Origin: Bacilli bacterium
GTDB taxonomy: Bacteria > Bacillota_I > Bacilli_A > RF39 > UBA660
Direction: 5' to 3'
NCBI GenBank assembly: GCA_017428495.1
Contig: JAFRQS010000010.1
Location: forward strand, 1 to 64,000
DNA: 64,000 nt
A program made the translations under genes and the position numbers. The notes under the pieces are model-generated. The model had not been told where the DNA came from. It made no database searches and saw only the letters and a list, made by a program, of their open reading frames with translations. Of this stretch, positions 1 through 8,887 are shown piece after piece. The stretch's first letter is position 1, and every line of letters begins with the position of its first letter.

Positions 1-410
1 ATAATAATAATAATAATAACAATATATTTTTACAATTATTGTATAAAATGTGTTTTTTTCTGTATGAATGGTAAATTTATAATAAATAAAAATTAGTATT
101 ATATACTAATTTCAATCAACTTTTTTACATCTATTTTTTAATAATTTGATATATATATAATATGACCTGTTAGAATCATTGTAAAAATTATTAAACCTAT
201 ATATATTTATATTTATACTACCTTGTACCATTATAATTAATTTACCAATTTTTTCTACTTTTTATATTAAATTTGCAATATCACTTTTTCATTTACTATT
301 ATTTCTAGTTCCAATTTCATATGGTGAATCAATAATAATTAAATCCAATAGATTAATCTGGTATTTTTTTATTTCTTTAAAACAATCTTAATAATAAATC
401 TTATTTAATT
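1..410 (-). pseudogene. Gene-poor AT-rich stretch with remnant of a DNA adenine methyltransferase
   Basis: No intact gene is present. Bases 1-19 are an ATA-type trinucleotide run. On the minus strand, roughly 390 down to 200, one frame reads DCFKEIKKYQINLL, then DLIIIDSPYEIGTRNNSK, a TGA stop, KSDIANLI, a TAA stop, and KVEKIGKLIIMVQGSI. The IDSPY core resembles the DPPY catalytic motif of N6-adenine (or N4-cytosine) DNA methyltransferases with Pro changed to Ser, and the following text resembles the next strand of that fold. Two in-frame stops and no start show it is broken. Methyltransferases are common cargo of phage-like elements, which fits. The identification rests on one short motif. 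Confidence 0.4.
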
Positions 411-1169
411 TTACAAATTTTTCTCAAATTCATCATTAATAATTTCATCTAATAAGTTAAGTAAATAGTCATCATCCCAAAGACTTTCTATATCTAAATT
501 ACTTTTATTTAAATTGTTATCAATTGCAGATTTTAAATATGAATATTTATTTATGATTTTATTACCATACTCATCTTTAAAATTATTTTTAATAGCTTTA
601 GAACAAACATAATTAACTATAATTGCTAATTCTTTGTATGTTATTCCATTATTCAGGTAATCATTAAATAAATCATCATACTGAAATCTTTTTAAGTCAT
701 ATTCTTGAATATATTTATTATTAATTAAACTTAATGTAAGAGCATTATGTTTTTCTGGAATAAAAAAACAAGAAGATTGTTTATCTATTATATCTTCTTT
801 GTCTTTAGTATTTTGTATATTAGTATTTATTTGTATGTCCTTTCCCATATCTGCTTTATCCATATCTCCTTTTGGGCTATGTGGAATTTCATATATCAAA
901 TAATTATATTCAAATTGTCCAATTTCATTTTGTTTCTTTTCAATAACTAAGTATCCTAAATCTTTTAATTCTTGTAATATATTTCTAACAGCTTTAATAC
1001 CTTCTTTACTTAAAGATACTAATCCATTTAAAGAATAATCCCAATCTTCTGGTAATGACAACATAAATGATAATAAACCTTTTGCCTTATATGATAAATT
1101 TTTATCTCTCAAATGATAATTACTCATTATTGTATAATCTTTATTTTTTTCTATTTTAAATACTGACAT
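411..1169 (-). CDS. Helix-turn-helix replication-initiation-type protein of the element
   Basis: 252 residues. The N-terminal ~80 residues (FKIEKNKDYTIMSNYHLRD, then KAKGLLSFMLSLPEDWDYS and LSKEGIKAVRNILQELKDLGYL) have the layout of the winged-helix domain found at the N terminus of phage and plasmid replisome-organiser or DnaD-like proteins. The middle is low-complexity and polar; the C-terminal ~100 residues are helical and may be the helicase-loading or oligomerisation part. GGAGGT lies 6 bases before the ATG and fixes the start. It follows the polymerase/yolD pair but is separated from it by a hairpin terminator (1192-1215), so it probably has its own transcript. A role in replicating the excised element is inferred from the family. 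Confidence 0.6.
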   Translation of the reverse strand: MSVFKIEKNKDYTIMSNYHLRDKNLSYKAKGLLSFMLSLPEDWDYSLNGLVSLSKEGIKAVRNILQELKDLGYLVIEKKQNEIGQFEYNYLIYEIPHSPKGDMDKADMGKDIQINTNIQNTKDKEDIIDKQSSCFFIPEKHNALTLSLINNKYIQEYDLKRFQYDDLFNDYLNNGITYKELAIIVNYVCSKAIKNNFKDEYGNKIINKYSYLKSAIDNNLNKSNLDIESLWDDDYLLNLLDEIINDEFEKNL

Positions 1170-1191
1170 ATCTACCTCCTTTTATTAAAAA

Positions 1192-1215
1192 AATAGTAGA
1201 TACAAATCTACTATT
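1192..1215 (-). terminator. Rho-independent terminator after yolD
   Basis: A perfect 10-bp inverted repeat (AATAGTAGAT / ATCTACTATT) with a 4-base loop is followed on the minus strand by a run of seven T. It lies just after the yolD stop and before the HTH gene. Confidence 0.75.
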
Positions 1216-1217
1216 AG

Positions 1218-1637
1218 TTACATATATTCTTCAAAAATTTCACCTTTTATATCAATTATATTTTCTATTTTAATTTTTGTTTTATCCATAAAAATTATTA
1301 CTTTTTCTATATCATCTATTATTTTTACAATATTTGTATATTCTAAATAATTACCACCTGTTTTTCTTATATCTTTTTTAAAATATACAACTGTTATTTT
1401 TGGCTTCTCATTAATGTATTTTTTTATTATATGCAATTTACTATCAATATCATTTTTATTATCTTCAGATAATTCTTTTTTAGATTTTGTAAGTCTTGCT
1501 GTTTCTTTTACTATTTCCTTATATCCAGTTAAAGCATCATAAGCAGAAAATTGTGCAGCTCTATTATCTATTGACATTCTTTTATGATATTTTAATTCAT
1601 AATATGGTAAGTTAATTATACTATCATATTTACTCAT
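1218..1637 (-). CDS. YolD-like protein
   Basis: 139 residues. The N terminus (YDSIINLPYYELKYHKRMS, then DNRAAQFSAYDALTGYKEIVKETARLT) is the hallmark of the YolD-like family, small proteins encoded beside Y-family polymerases in phages and conjugative elements. The C-terminal half has several short beta strands. Its start overlaps the polymerase stop by four bases (ATGA), so the two are translationally coupled. YolD proteins are thought to modulate the partner UvrX-type polymerase during the damage response; no catalytic motif is visible. Confidence 0.85.
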   Translation of the reverse strand: MSKYDSIINLPYYELKYHKRMSIDNRAAQFSAYDALTGYKEIVKETARLTKSKKELSEDNKNDIDSKLHIIKKYINEKPKITVVYFKKDIRKTGGNYLEYTNIVKIIDDIEKVIIFMDKTKIKIENIIDIKGEIFEEYM

Positions 1638-3133
1638 CCTTTATGTCCTCCAACTTGCTTATTTCTATCTATTGTAGTAGCACCTTCCATTAGATTCATT
1701 CCTTTTAATATAGCATTTTTACCATATTTATTTTTTATATTTAAAATTGTTTTTTGAATCTTCCTTTCTTCTAATTCTTCATTTAATTCTTTTTCCTCAT
1801 CTATTAATTCTTTTTCATTATCAGAAAACAAATCAAATTGTTTATATATAGGTTTATTTACTGCATCAACCTCTTTAATTAAATTACTAAATAATATATT
1901 TATTCTTCTTGTAAGTAATATCGGATTAACTATTTCTTTAAATAGCTCTAGAACTTTTTCCATTATCAACTTTGTTGAAGAAGTTTTATGACTTATATTA
2001 ATTGTTCCATGAGCTGGTTTTGGCGCTAAGCGACCATAATAATCACTTTTTACTTCACCTATATATTTACTAAATATATCTATATTCTCTAAATTTGAAG
2101 AATCATAAGATATCGTTAATACTATTTGATCTGTTAAAAAACCTTTGTTTACTAAATCTAATGTTAATAATTCAGTCATTTCCATTACTATTAGTTTTGT
2201 TTTTTCATAACTATATGGTTCATGTAATACTTGACCAGAAGATATACTGGTATTTTTAGGTTTATATTTTTTAACATCACTTGTTGTACAAGGTTCATAT
2301 CCCCATGCATGATCTATTAATAATTCCGCGTTTACTCCAAATAACTTAAATAACTTATTTTCATTTTCTATTGAAGTAAGTGCAATATCTCCCATTGTAA
2401 AGATACCATTATCTTCTAGTTTCTTAGAAATTCCTTTTCCAATCCTCCAAAAATCAGTTAGTGGTTTATGTTCCCACAATAATTTTCTATATGCCATTTC
2501 ATCTAATGTAGCAATTCTTACACCTTGTTCATTAGCTTTTACATGCTTTGCAACTATATCCATTGCTACTTTTGCTAAATACATATTTGAACCTATACCA
2601 GCAGTTGCAGTAATTCCAGTTGTTTCATATACATCTTGAATCATTTTTGTTACAAGCTCTTTTGGTTTTAATTTATATAATTTTAAATAATTAGTAATAT
2701 CACAAAATACTTCATCAATCGAATAAACATATATATCTTCTTCTGATAAATATTTTAAATAAATATTATATATCTCTGCACTATATTTCATATAAAGATT
2801 CATTCTAGGTGGAGCAATAATATAATCTAATTCTAATTTAGGATTATCTTTTAATTCGTTATCATCGAATGATTTATCTATAAATTTAGATTTAATTTTA
2901 TTTCTTCTTTGTCTATTTATTTCATTTACCTTTTGAATAACTTCAAAAAGTCTTGATCTACCAGACAACCCATATTGTTTTAAAGAAGGCGTTACTGCAA
3001 GACAAATAGTCTTTTCAGTTCTTGATTCATCAGCAACAACTAAATTAGTTGTAAGTGGATTTAAATGTCTTTCTACACACTCTACTGAAGCATAAAAACT
3101 TTTCAAATCAATACACATATAAATCCTATTCAC
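1634..3133 (-). CDS. Y-family translesion DNA polymerase (UvrX/ImpB type)
   Basis: About 499 residues. The catalytic carboxylates of Y-family polymerases are present: the Asp in CIDLKSFYASVEC near the N terminus and the Asp-Glu pair in YSIDEVFCDI about 130 residues later. The steric and finger region (LAVTPSLKQYGLSGRSRLFEV), the helix-hairpin-helix part (WRIGKGISKKLEDNGI) and a little-finger domain with a long charged C-terminal helix follow. It copies past DNA lesions at low fidelity. A GTG at 3133 preceded by AAGGTG is preferred over the TTG at 3151, which lacks an upstream site. It is divergent from the recombinase and forms an operon with yolD. No LexA-like operator was identified with confidence. 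Confidence 0.9.
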   Translation of the reverse strand: MNRIYMCIDLKSFYASVECVERHLNPLTTNLVVADESRTEKTICLAVTPSLKQYGLSGRSRLFEVIQKVNEINRQRRNKIKSKFIDKSFDDNELKDNPKLELDYIIAPPRMNLYMKYSAEIYNIYLKYLSEEDIYVYSIDEVFCDITNYLKLYKLKPKELVTKMIQDVYETTGITATAGIGSNMYLAKVAMDIVAKHVKANEQGVRIATLDEMAYRKLLWEHKPLTDFWRIGKGISKKLEDNGIFTMGDIALTSIENENKLFKLFGVNAELLIDHAWGYEPCTTSDVKKYKPKNTSISSGQVLHEPYSYEKTKLIVMEMTELLTLDLVNKGFLTDQIVLTISYDSSNLENIDIFSKYIGEVKSDYYGRLAPKPAHGTINISHKTSSTKLIMEKVLELFKEIVNPILLTRRINILFSNLIKEVDAVNKPIYKQFDLFSDNEKELIDEEKELNEELEERKIQKTILNIKNKYGKNAILKGMNLMEGATTIDRNKQVGGHKG

Positions 3134-3288
3134 TCTCACACCTTCTTTCAAAAAGTATTATAACACAAATTTTTAAAATATGAACATTTGTTTGTATGTA
3201 ATTTGTTATTTGATTATTGCATTATATGGACTTTATGTGATATAGTTATTTTATAACACATATATAATTATTGGTTCATGGAGGGATT

Positions 3289-4965
3289 ATGGAAAAATCA
3301 AGAAAGCATATTATTTATAGTAGAAAATCTAAATATACTGGGAAAGGAGAAAGTGTTGAAAATCAAGTTGATCTATGTAAACAAAAAATACTTGCTAAAT
3401 ATCCAAATTTAACTGACGATGACATTAAAGTATTTACTGATGAAGGATTTACTGGTGCGAATACGAATAGACCTGCATTTCAAAAATTATTAAATGAAAT
3501 TAGAGACAATAAAGTTGAATCAGTTACATGCTATAGATTAGATAGAGTTAGTAGAAATGTTGGTGACTTTTGTAATTTAATAAACGAGTTAGAAAAATAT
3601 AATGTTGGATTTATATCTATAAGAGAAGATTTTGATACTACTTCACCTATGGGAAAAGCAATGATGTTAATTTGTTCTGTTTTTGCTCAGCTTGAAAGAG
3701 ATACAATTGCCGAGAGAATTAGAGATAATATGATGGAACTTGCTAAAACTGGTAGATGGCTTGGTGGAACTCCTCCTACTGGATTTAAATCTGTAGAAGT
3801 GCAAACTTTTAATCAAGATGGAAAAAAGAAAAAATTATTTAAACTTGAAGAAATATCTGATGAAAAAAATTTAATTATATTACTAAAAAATAAATATAAA
3901 GAAATTAAATCTCAAACTGGTCTTGAAACTTATACTATTCAAAATAATCTTCAAACTAAAAATGGCAAGAGATTTACTAGATGGGCTTTAGTTAATATTT
4001 TAACAAATCCTGTTTATTGTAAAGCTGATATAGATGCTTATAATTATTTTACTGAAAAAGGTGCATTAGTAATCGGCGAAAAAGAAGATTATGATGGTAA
4101 GTATGGACTTATGGTTTATAATAAAACAAATCAAATGACTGGTAAAAGTAAAAAAGATAATGATATAAGTGAATGGATTGTTGCAATTGGTAAACATAAA
4201 GGTTTTTGGTCTGGTAAAGAACATGTTGAAGTACAACAATTGCTAGAATTGGGTTCTAACAAAAGATTTAGAAAACCCAATATTAATAATGCTCTACTTT
4301 CTGGATTACTTCGTTGTAGTTATTGTAATAGTTTTATGAGACCTAAAGTAAGAAGTAATTCATCTGGTGATGAAGTTAAATTTACATATCTTTGTGAATT
4401 AAAAGACAAAAGTAGAAAAACAAAATGTGATCATAAAAATCTAAATGGTAATGAAGCAGATAGATTAGTTACTAATGTAATAAAAGAATTAACTGATACT
4501 AAGGGAGAATACTATACTTCATTAAGAAATCTTGCAAATGGCAAATTAAATATGTTTGATGAAAAATCTAGTGAATTATATACATTAACTAATGAAAAAA
4601 AGAAAAATGAAAAAGATATTGAATCTTTAATTGAGAAAATTAAAATTGTACCTGCTGATATAGTTGATGATTTAGCAAAAGAAATTCAAAAACTAAAAAA
4701 AGCAAATCTTGAAATAGATGATAAAATAAAATTACTTGATATAAATAAATCAACTATTATTGAAGATTCTGAAAATGCTAAACTAGTTTTAAATATATTA
4801 GACACTTATTGCAAAAAATTTGATGATTTAGATTTACTTCAAAAAAGAACTGTTATTAAATTATTAATATCATCTGCATATAGCGATGGTGAAAATCTAT
4901 TCTTAAATTTGACTGGTACAAGGGAGTCTTCTAAACTAACTAAGTTTCCATTAGGTGATAATTGA
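3289..4965 (+). CDS. Large serine recombinase, SpoIVCA-like
   Basis: 558 residues from the ATG at 3289, which has GGAGGG just upstream. Order of parts: N-terminal resolvase domain with the nucleophile Ser11 in IIYSRKSKYTG, arginines in CYRLDRVSRN, and the QLERDTIAERIRDNM helix; a recombinase domain around residues 160-320; a zinc ribbon with Cys pairs in LLRCSYCNSF and further Cys in YLCELKDKSRKTKCDHKN; and a C-terminal coiled coil. It catalyses cut-and-rotate recombination between two att sites. Its stop codon lies in the sigK junction, as expected for an element excised to rebuild sigK. It runs in the same direction as the sigK 3' half. A separate recombination directionality factor was not recognised. 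Confidence 0.95.
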   Translation: MEKSRKHIIYSRKSKYTGKGESVENQVDLCKQKILAKYPNLTDDDIKVFTDEGFTGANTNRPAFQKLLNEIRDNKVESVTCYRLDRVSRNVGDFCNLINELEKYNVGFISIREDFDTTSPMGKAMMLICSVFAQLERDTIAERIRDNMMELAKTGRWLGGTPPTGFKSVEVQTFNQDGKKKKLFKLEEISDEKNLIILLKNKYKEIKSQTGLETYTIQNNLQTKNGKRFTRWALVNILTNPVYCKADIDAYNYFTEKGALVIGEKEDYDGKYGLMVYNKTNQMTGKSKKDNDISEWIVAIGKHKGFWSGKEHVEVQQLLELGSNKRFRKPNINNALLSGLLRCSYCNSFMRPKVRSNSSGDEVKFTYLCELKDKSRKTKCDHKNLNGNEADRLVTNVIKELTDTKGEYYTSLRNLANGKLNMFDEKSSELYTLTNEKKKNEKDIESLIEKIKIVPADIVDDLAKEIQKLKKANLEIDDKIKLLDINKSTIIEDSENAKLVLNILDTYCKKFDDLDLLQKRTVIKLLISSAYSDGENLFLNLTGTRESSKLTKFPLGDN

Positions 4966-5335
4966 AAATGAAATACTAATGCATTATAGAAACAACAAAA
5001 AAAATAGTAAAAATATAAGTCTAGATGAATCAATTGGTTTTGATAAAGAAGGAAATGAAATAACAATAGTAGATATTATTAAAACTCCAGAACCTGATTT
5101 TATATCTGATATTACTACTAAAGATAATATTAAAAAATTAAATAAATATATAGACATATTAAATCCTAGAGAAAAAAACATAATAATAAAAAGGTATGGG
5201 TTATATAATGAAAAAGAAACTACACAAAAAGAAATTGCAAAAGAATTAAATATCAGTAGAAGCTATGTATCTAGAATAGAAAAAAGAGCTTTAACTAAGC
5301 TCTTAAGAGAATTTATCAGAAACAATAATAATTAA
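4955..5335 (+). CDS. sigK: C-terminal half of sporulation sigma factor K, split by the element
   Basis: 126 codons are open from the GTG at 4955, but this is a gene half, not a complete protein. It shows the end of sigma region 2 (IENEILMHYR), the sigma-K linker (SIGFDKEGNEI, then VDIIKTPEP), and region 4 with its helix-turn-helix (LNPREKNIIIKRYGL, then TTQKEIAKELNISRSYVSRIEKRAL). Regions 1 and most of 2 are missing. Sigma-K directs late mother-cell transcription during sporulation. Excision of the element would join this half to a 5' half left of the window. It converges with the ABC gene and overlaps its stop by four bases. Sigma-E was considered, but the DKEGNEI and ISRSYVSRIEKRAL strings are sigma-K-like. 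Confidence 0.88.
   Translation: MIIENEILMHYRNNKKNSKNISLDESIGFDKEGNEITIVDIIKTPEPDFISDITTKDNIKKLNKYIDILNPREKNIIIKRYGLYNEKETTQKEIAKELNISRSYVSRIEKRALTKLLREFIRNNNN
4958..4980 (+). other. Proposed right attachment site inside sigK
   Basis: Reading rightwards, sigma-K-like protein sequence begins here (IENEILMH, where sigma-K proteins typically read RCIENEILMH). Just to the left the frame stops matching sigma factors and belongs to the end of the recombinase gene. The pentamer AATGA occurs at 4967-4971; the B. subtilis skin element is reported to recombine within a short AATGA repeat at the equivalent codons. The exact crossover bases are inferred. Confidence 0.6.
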
Positions 5336-7125
5336 ATCTCCTTTAATATATTCTCATTATTTTCATTTACAAATATATAATTTCTAATTTTATATTTATT
5401 ACTAATATTATTTTTAAACCCATCTATATTTTGATGTGTAGAAATAATTATAATTCTCTTTTTATCTTTATTTGCATATTTAACTATATATTCTAAAATA
5501 TTTTCTGCATCTATACCAATATCATTCTTATCATCTAATCCTGAAGTAGGTTCATCTAATATTAATGCATCTATATCATCATCTAAAAAATATAACATTT
5601 TTGCAAGTATTAATCTTTGCCTTTGACCATTTGACAAAGAATGTTCAAATTGCTTCTCTTTAAAATATTTCCATACATCATGTGAATTTGACTCTATTTC
5701 AGTCCATAAATGTAAATTCTTTAGAATATCTTCCATCTTATTTAAATCCGGATTTTTATCACAGCAAAATAACTCATCAAACATATTTAAGCTTCCAAAT
5801 CTTAGCTTTTCATCATAAAATAAGAATCTAGTTGTAGATGGTATTTCTACGTTTTTCTCTAATTTAATTCTTTCTGTAATCATATTCATAAATGTAGATT
5901 TACCACTACCAGATGGTCCATAAAGTATTATTACTTCGCCACTATTTATATTTATAGTTTCTCTTGATTTTAATGTAAATGGTATATCATTTTTTGATTC
6001 TTCTTTATAACTTATAGTGAATGGTTTTACAATTATATTATCTACAATTTTAGGTTTTTCATTAGTTATAGAATGATATATATCCAATATTAATTTCATA
6101 TCTTCTTCTTCAGTATTAATTTTATTTATTCTTTCACTATTATAATCAAGAGCATATACAAATCTTCTAATATATCCCATTGCTGTTTCTATAATTACTA
6201 ATGTTGCTGTTATCTCAGTTATACTAGCTAATGTTAAATTAGACAATTTAATACTTGCTATATAAAATATTATTATTCCATAATTACATAATGTTTCTAC
6301 TAAACTTACAAAGAATCTAGATATATTCATTTTTTTATAAAAATTCTTAACGTTTTTATTACTATTTATTACAGTATCCTTAAATTTATTTATTCTCATA
6401 TCTAAATCTTTATTTACAATAGAAGGTACTCTAAGTAAATCATTTACTATTAATGATTGTTCATTATTATATTCTCTATGCTTTTTAAAAAATGTATTTC
6501 TATTTAAATTTATATATGCACTCGATAAGAATGATATAAAACTAAAGAATATTATTAAAGGTATAAATATTGTATTTGGTACAGTATTGTTAGTAAATAT
6601 TGCTGTAATAAGCATTAATATTACACTTAATATTTGTAATATATCAAATCTATGTTTAATTTCTTGTCTCCATAAATTATTTAAATAATTTTTAATTGTA
6701 TTTAATGATGATTCATTACTAAGTACTTTATATATTTTATTTTTATCATCATATTTTAAAACTTTATCCCTAGTTTTCCCTATTATATTACTACCTCTAT
6801 ATACTATCTCATCATCAAATATTAAATCAAATTTAGTTTTTTCACTATCTTCATATATATAAAATGCATCTCTTAATACATCTTCACCTTTATATAATAA
6901 GAAAAATATTACTCCAAGAAATAATAATCTCAATTCTATCATCATATTTGTAAGTTTAAGAGTAAATGCGAATATTAATGCTACTAATGTTGAAACAAAA
7001 CTAAAGATTTCTACTTTAGTACCCATTTTTTTTACATTTTTAGGTATTTTTACTACCTCATCATCTATTCCACAAGGTTTAATAAAATCAATTAATAAAT
7101 TTTTAATTTCACTTAACAACTTCAT
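5332..7125 (-). CDS. ABC exporter, fused membrane and ATPase domains
   Basis: About 597 residues. The N-terminal part has several hydrophobic segments (around residues 35-85, 160-205 and 265-320), consistent with a six-helix exporter membrane domain, though the loop between the first pair is long. The C-terminal ATPase has Walker A GPSGSGKST, signature LSNGQRQRLILAKML, Walker B DALILDEPTSGLD and the H-loop in IIIISTHQN. The start is set at the ATG at 7125, which has AGAGGT four bases upstream; a TTG at 7140 is less likely. It follows gmk by seven bases. The substrate is unknown. No signal-type peptidase domain is seen. Confidence 0.85.
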   Translation of the reverse strand: MKLLSEIKNLLIDFIKPCGIDDEVVKIPKNVKKMGTKVEIFSFVSTLVALIFAFTLKLTNMMIELRLLFLGVIFFLLYKGEDVLRDAFYIYEDSEKTKFDLIFDDEIVYRGSNIIGKTRDKVLKYDDKNKIYKVLSNESSLNTIKNYLNNLWRQEIKHRFDILQILSVILMLITAIFTNNTVPNTIFIPLIIFFSFISFLSSAYINLNRNTFFKKHREYNNEQSLIVNDLLRVPSIVNKDLDMRINKFKDTVINSNKNVKNFYKKMNISRFFVSLVETLCNYGIIIFYIASIKLSNLTLASITEITATLVIIETAMGYIRRFVYALDYNSERINKINTEEEDMKLILDIYHSITNEKPKIVDNIIVKPFTISYKEESKNDIPFTLKSRETININSGEVIILYGPSGSGKSTFMNMITERIKLEKNVEIPSTTRFLFYDEKLRFGSLNMFDELFCCDKNPDLNKMEDILKNLHLWTEIESNSHDVWKYFKEKQFEHSLSNGQRQRLILAKMLYFLDDDIDALILDEPTSGLDDKNDIGIDAENILEYIVKYANKDKKRIIIISTHQNIDGFKNNISNKYKIRNYIFVNENNENILKEI

Positions 7126-7132
7126 ACTACCT

Positions 7133-7771
7133 CTAATCAACTAAGAATTCATGAATAATTTCCTCTTCATTATCTAACTCTAAATCTTCTATTCTTTGTG
7201 CACTACATTTAGATGCTAATAAAATAGATTCTACTTTATGTACTGCATCACTTATATTATCATTTACAACTACATAATTATATTTATTAAATTCATTCAC
7301 CAATTTATAATCTTCTTTAAATCTTTTTAACATTTTTTCTCTTGGATCTCTATTTCTATCTATTATTCTTCTCATAAGTGTTTTTAAATCTGGTGGCATT
7401 ATAAATATAAATATTGCATCTTTAAACATTTTCTTTATGTTTAATGCCCCTGTAATATCTATTACTAATACTACATCTATTCCTTTTTCTAATCTTTTTA
7501 CTACTTCATCTTTAGGTGTACCATAATATTTATCATATACTTTTGCATATTCCAAAAAATTATCTTTTTTAATGTTATCTATAAATTTTTCCTCATCTAC
7601 AAAATAATAATCTACTCCATCTTTTTCTTTTTCTCTTCTATCTCTAGTAGTCATAGATATAGACAAATATATATTCTTATTTCTTTTTAATAATTCACTT
7701 ACTATTGTGTCTTTCCCTGCACCACTAGGACCAGAAACTACAATTAAATCTCCATCTTTTTTCTTTTTCAT
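7133..7771 (-). CDS. gmk: Guanylate kinase
   Basis: 212 residues, the usual length. It phosphorylates GMP (and dGMP) to GDP with ATP. The P-loop is GPSGAGKDT (residues 14-22), with Asp where many family members have Ser/Gly-Thr. The GMP-binding region is clear (SISMTTRDRREKEKDGVDYYFVD), as is the lid region with its conserved Arg residues (RRIIDRNRDPREKMLKRF). A C-terminal extension of about 25 acidic residues goes beyond the core. It sits between hemW (8 bases) and the ABC gene (7 bases), so the three are probably co-transcribed. Confidence 0.95.
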   Translation of the reverse strand: MKKKKDGDLIVVSGPSGAGKDTIVSELLKRNKNIYLSISMTTRDRREKEKDGVDYYFVDEEKFIDNIKKDNFLEYAKVYDKYYGTPKDEVVKRLEKGIDVVLVIDITGALNIKKMFKDAIFIFIMPPDLKTLMRRIIDRNRDPREKMLKRFKEDYKLVNEFNKYNYVVVNDNISDAVHKVESILLASKCSAQRIEDLELDNEEEIIHEFLVD

Positions 7772-7778
7772 AAGTCAC

Positions 7779-8861
7779 CTACACAAAATTAATTAATATT
7801 TCATTAGATTTATATATCCACTCATCACTTATAAATATATAATCTTCATCTTCATTCAACATTTTATTATCTAATAACTCTTTAATATTAAATACTTCAT
7901 ATATATTTTTACCAAATTTATCACTAAATTCCTTCTTGTTAATACCATGTATCTTTCTAAAACCTAATATAAGTTCATATTTTAATCTGTCATCTTCACT
8001 TACTTTCACAATATTATCTACATAATTATGTGCATTATATTTATTTAAATTCTTAGTATTATCATATCTATAGCCTTCTAAATACCCAGATGCAGATAGT
8101 CCAAAACCATAATAATAATTGTTATTCCAATATACTAAATTATGCTTAGATTCATAACCTATTTTAGAATAATTACTTATTTCATAATGATTATACTCTC
8201 TATTATTTAACCTTTTTTCTATATATCTATACATATCATAATCTAAATCTTCATCTATTGGTTTTATTTTGTCAATAAATAATTTAGTATTTGGTTCAAT
8301 CATTAAAGAATAACATGATATGTGTTCTACATTAAGCCTTAATATATTATCTACATCATATTCTAAATCCTCAATGGTTTCATTAGGTAAAGCATACATT
8401 AAATCTACATTTATATTATTAAATCCTATCATTTTAGCCATCTCTATTTTTTCAAATACTTCTTCTTTAGTATGATTTCTATTTAATAATTTTATATATT
8501 TATCATTAAAAGTTTGAACTCCTACACTTAATCTATTTATACCATTCTTTTTAAACAATATTAATTTCTCATTAGTTAAACTTTCTATATTACATTCTAT
8601 AGTAAACTCTTCTAATTCACTTAAATCAAATAAATTTATTATTTCAAATAATTTATTTAATTCATCTATATCAAGTACACTAGGAGTTCCTCCACCAATG
8701 TATAATGTTCTTACTTTTTCACCATTGTATTTATTTTTAATTTCATATTTTAGACTTTCTAAGTACTCATCTGCCCAATCTTTTTTATATTTCATTTTAC
8801 AAAAGTCACAATAGGAACAAATATCATGACAAAAAGGAATATGTATATAAACGCTCTTCAT
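7779..8861 (-). CDS. hemW: Radical SAM heme chaperone HemW (coproporphyrinogen oxidase-like)
   Basis: 360 residues. The N terminus carries the radical SAM cluster ligands Cys11, Cys15 and Cys18 plus the neighbouring Cys21 (IPFCHDICSYCDFC). The glycine-rich strand LYIGGGTPSVLD and the TIECNIESL, GVQTFND and NVDLMYALPNET segments are diagnostic for the HemW/HemN group. HemW proteins are thought to deliver heme to respiratory proteins rather than oxidise coproporphyrinogen. The start is fixed by GAGGTGAT before the ATG. It lies between lepA and gmk; a lepA-hemW pairing is common in Bacillota. Confidence 0.9.
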   Translation of the reverse strand: MKSVYIHIPFCHDICSYCDFCKMKYKKDWADEYLESLKYEIKNKYNGEKVRTLYIGGGTPSVLDIDELNKLFEIINLFDLSELEEFTIECNIESLTNEKLILFKKNGINRLSVGVQTFNDKYIKLLNRNHTKEEVFEKIEMAKMIGFNNINVDLMYALPNETIEDLEYDVDNILRLNVEHISCYSLMIEPNTKLFIDKIKPIDEDLDYDMYRYIEKRLNNREYNHYEISNYSKIGYESKHNLVYWNNNYYYGFGLSASGYLEGYRYDNTKNLNKYNAHNYVDNIVKVSEDDRLKYELILGFRKIHGINKKEFSDKFGKNIYEVFNIKELLDNKMLNEDEDYIFISDEWIYKSNEILINFV

Positions 8862-8887
8862 GATATCACCTCATAACAATTATAACA

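Larger units (their letters stand above)
1..4971. mobile_element. Right-hand part of a skin-like element interrupting sigK
   Basis: The stretch carries accessory genes (methyltransferase remnant, HTH replication-type protein, YolD, Y-family polymerase, large serine recombinase). It stops abruptly inside a sequence that reads as the C-terminal half of sporulation sigma factor K. The recombinase gene is the last gene before the junction and its stop codon (4963-4965) sits within the proposed att site. In Bacillus subtilis and Clostridioides difficile, skin elements split sigK and carry the serine recombinase that excises them; this layout matches. The left end and the 5' half of sigK should lie left of base 1 on the + strand. 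The right boundary is placed at the AATGA at 4967-4971 and is an inference. Confidence 0.75.

Noticed and set aside
1-410. TGA read as tryptophan (mycoplasma code)
   Set aside because: The methyltransferase remnant reads through if TGA is Trp, but the genes elsewhere (serine recombinase, nusA group) end at TGA and use TGG for Trp, and the remnant also has a TAA, so this is decay, not recoding.
4955-5335. Complete small sigma factor gene
   Set aside because: It lacks regions 1 and most of 2 and begins in the middle of a conserved segment, so it is a gene half, not a short sigma.
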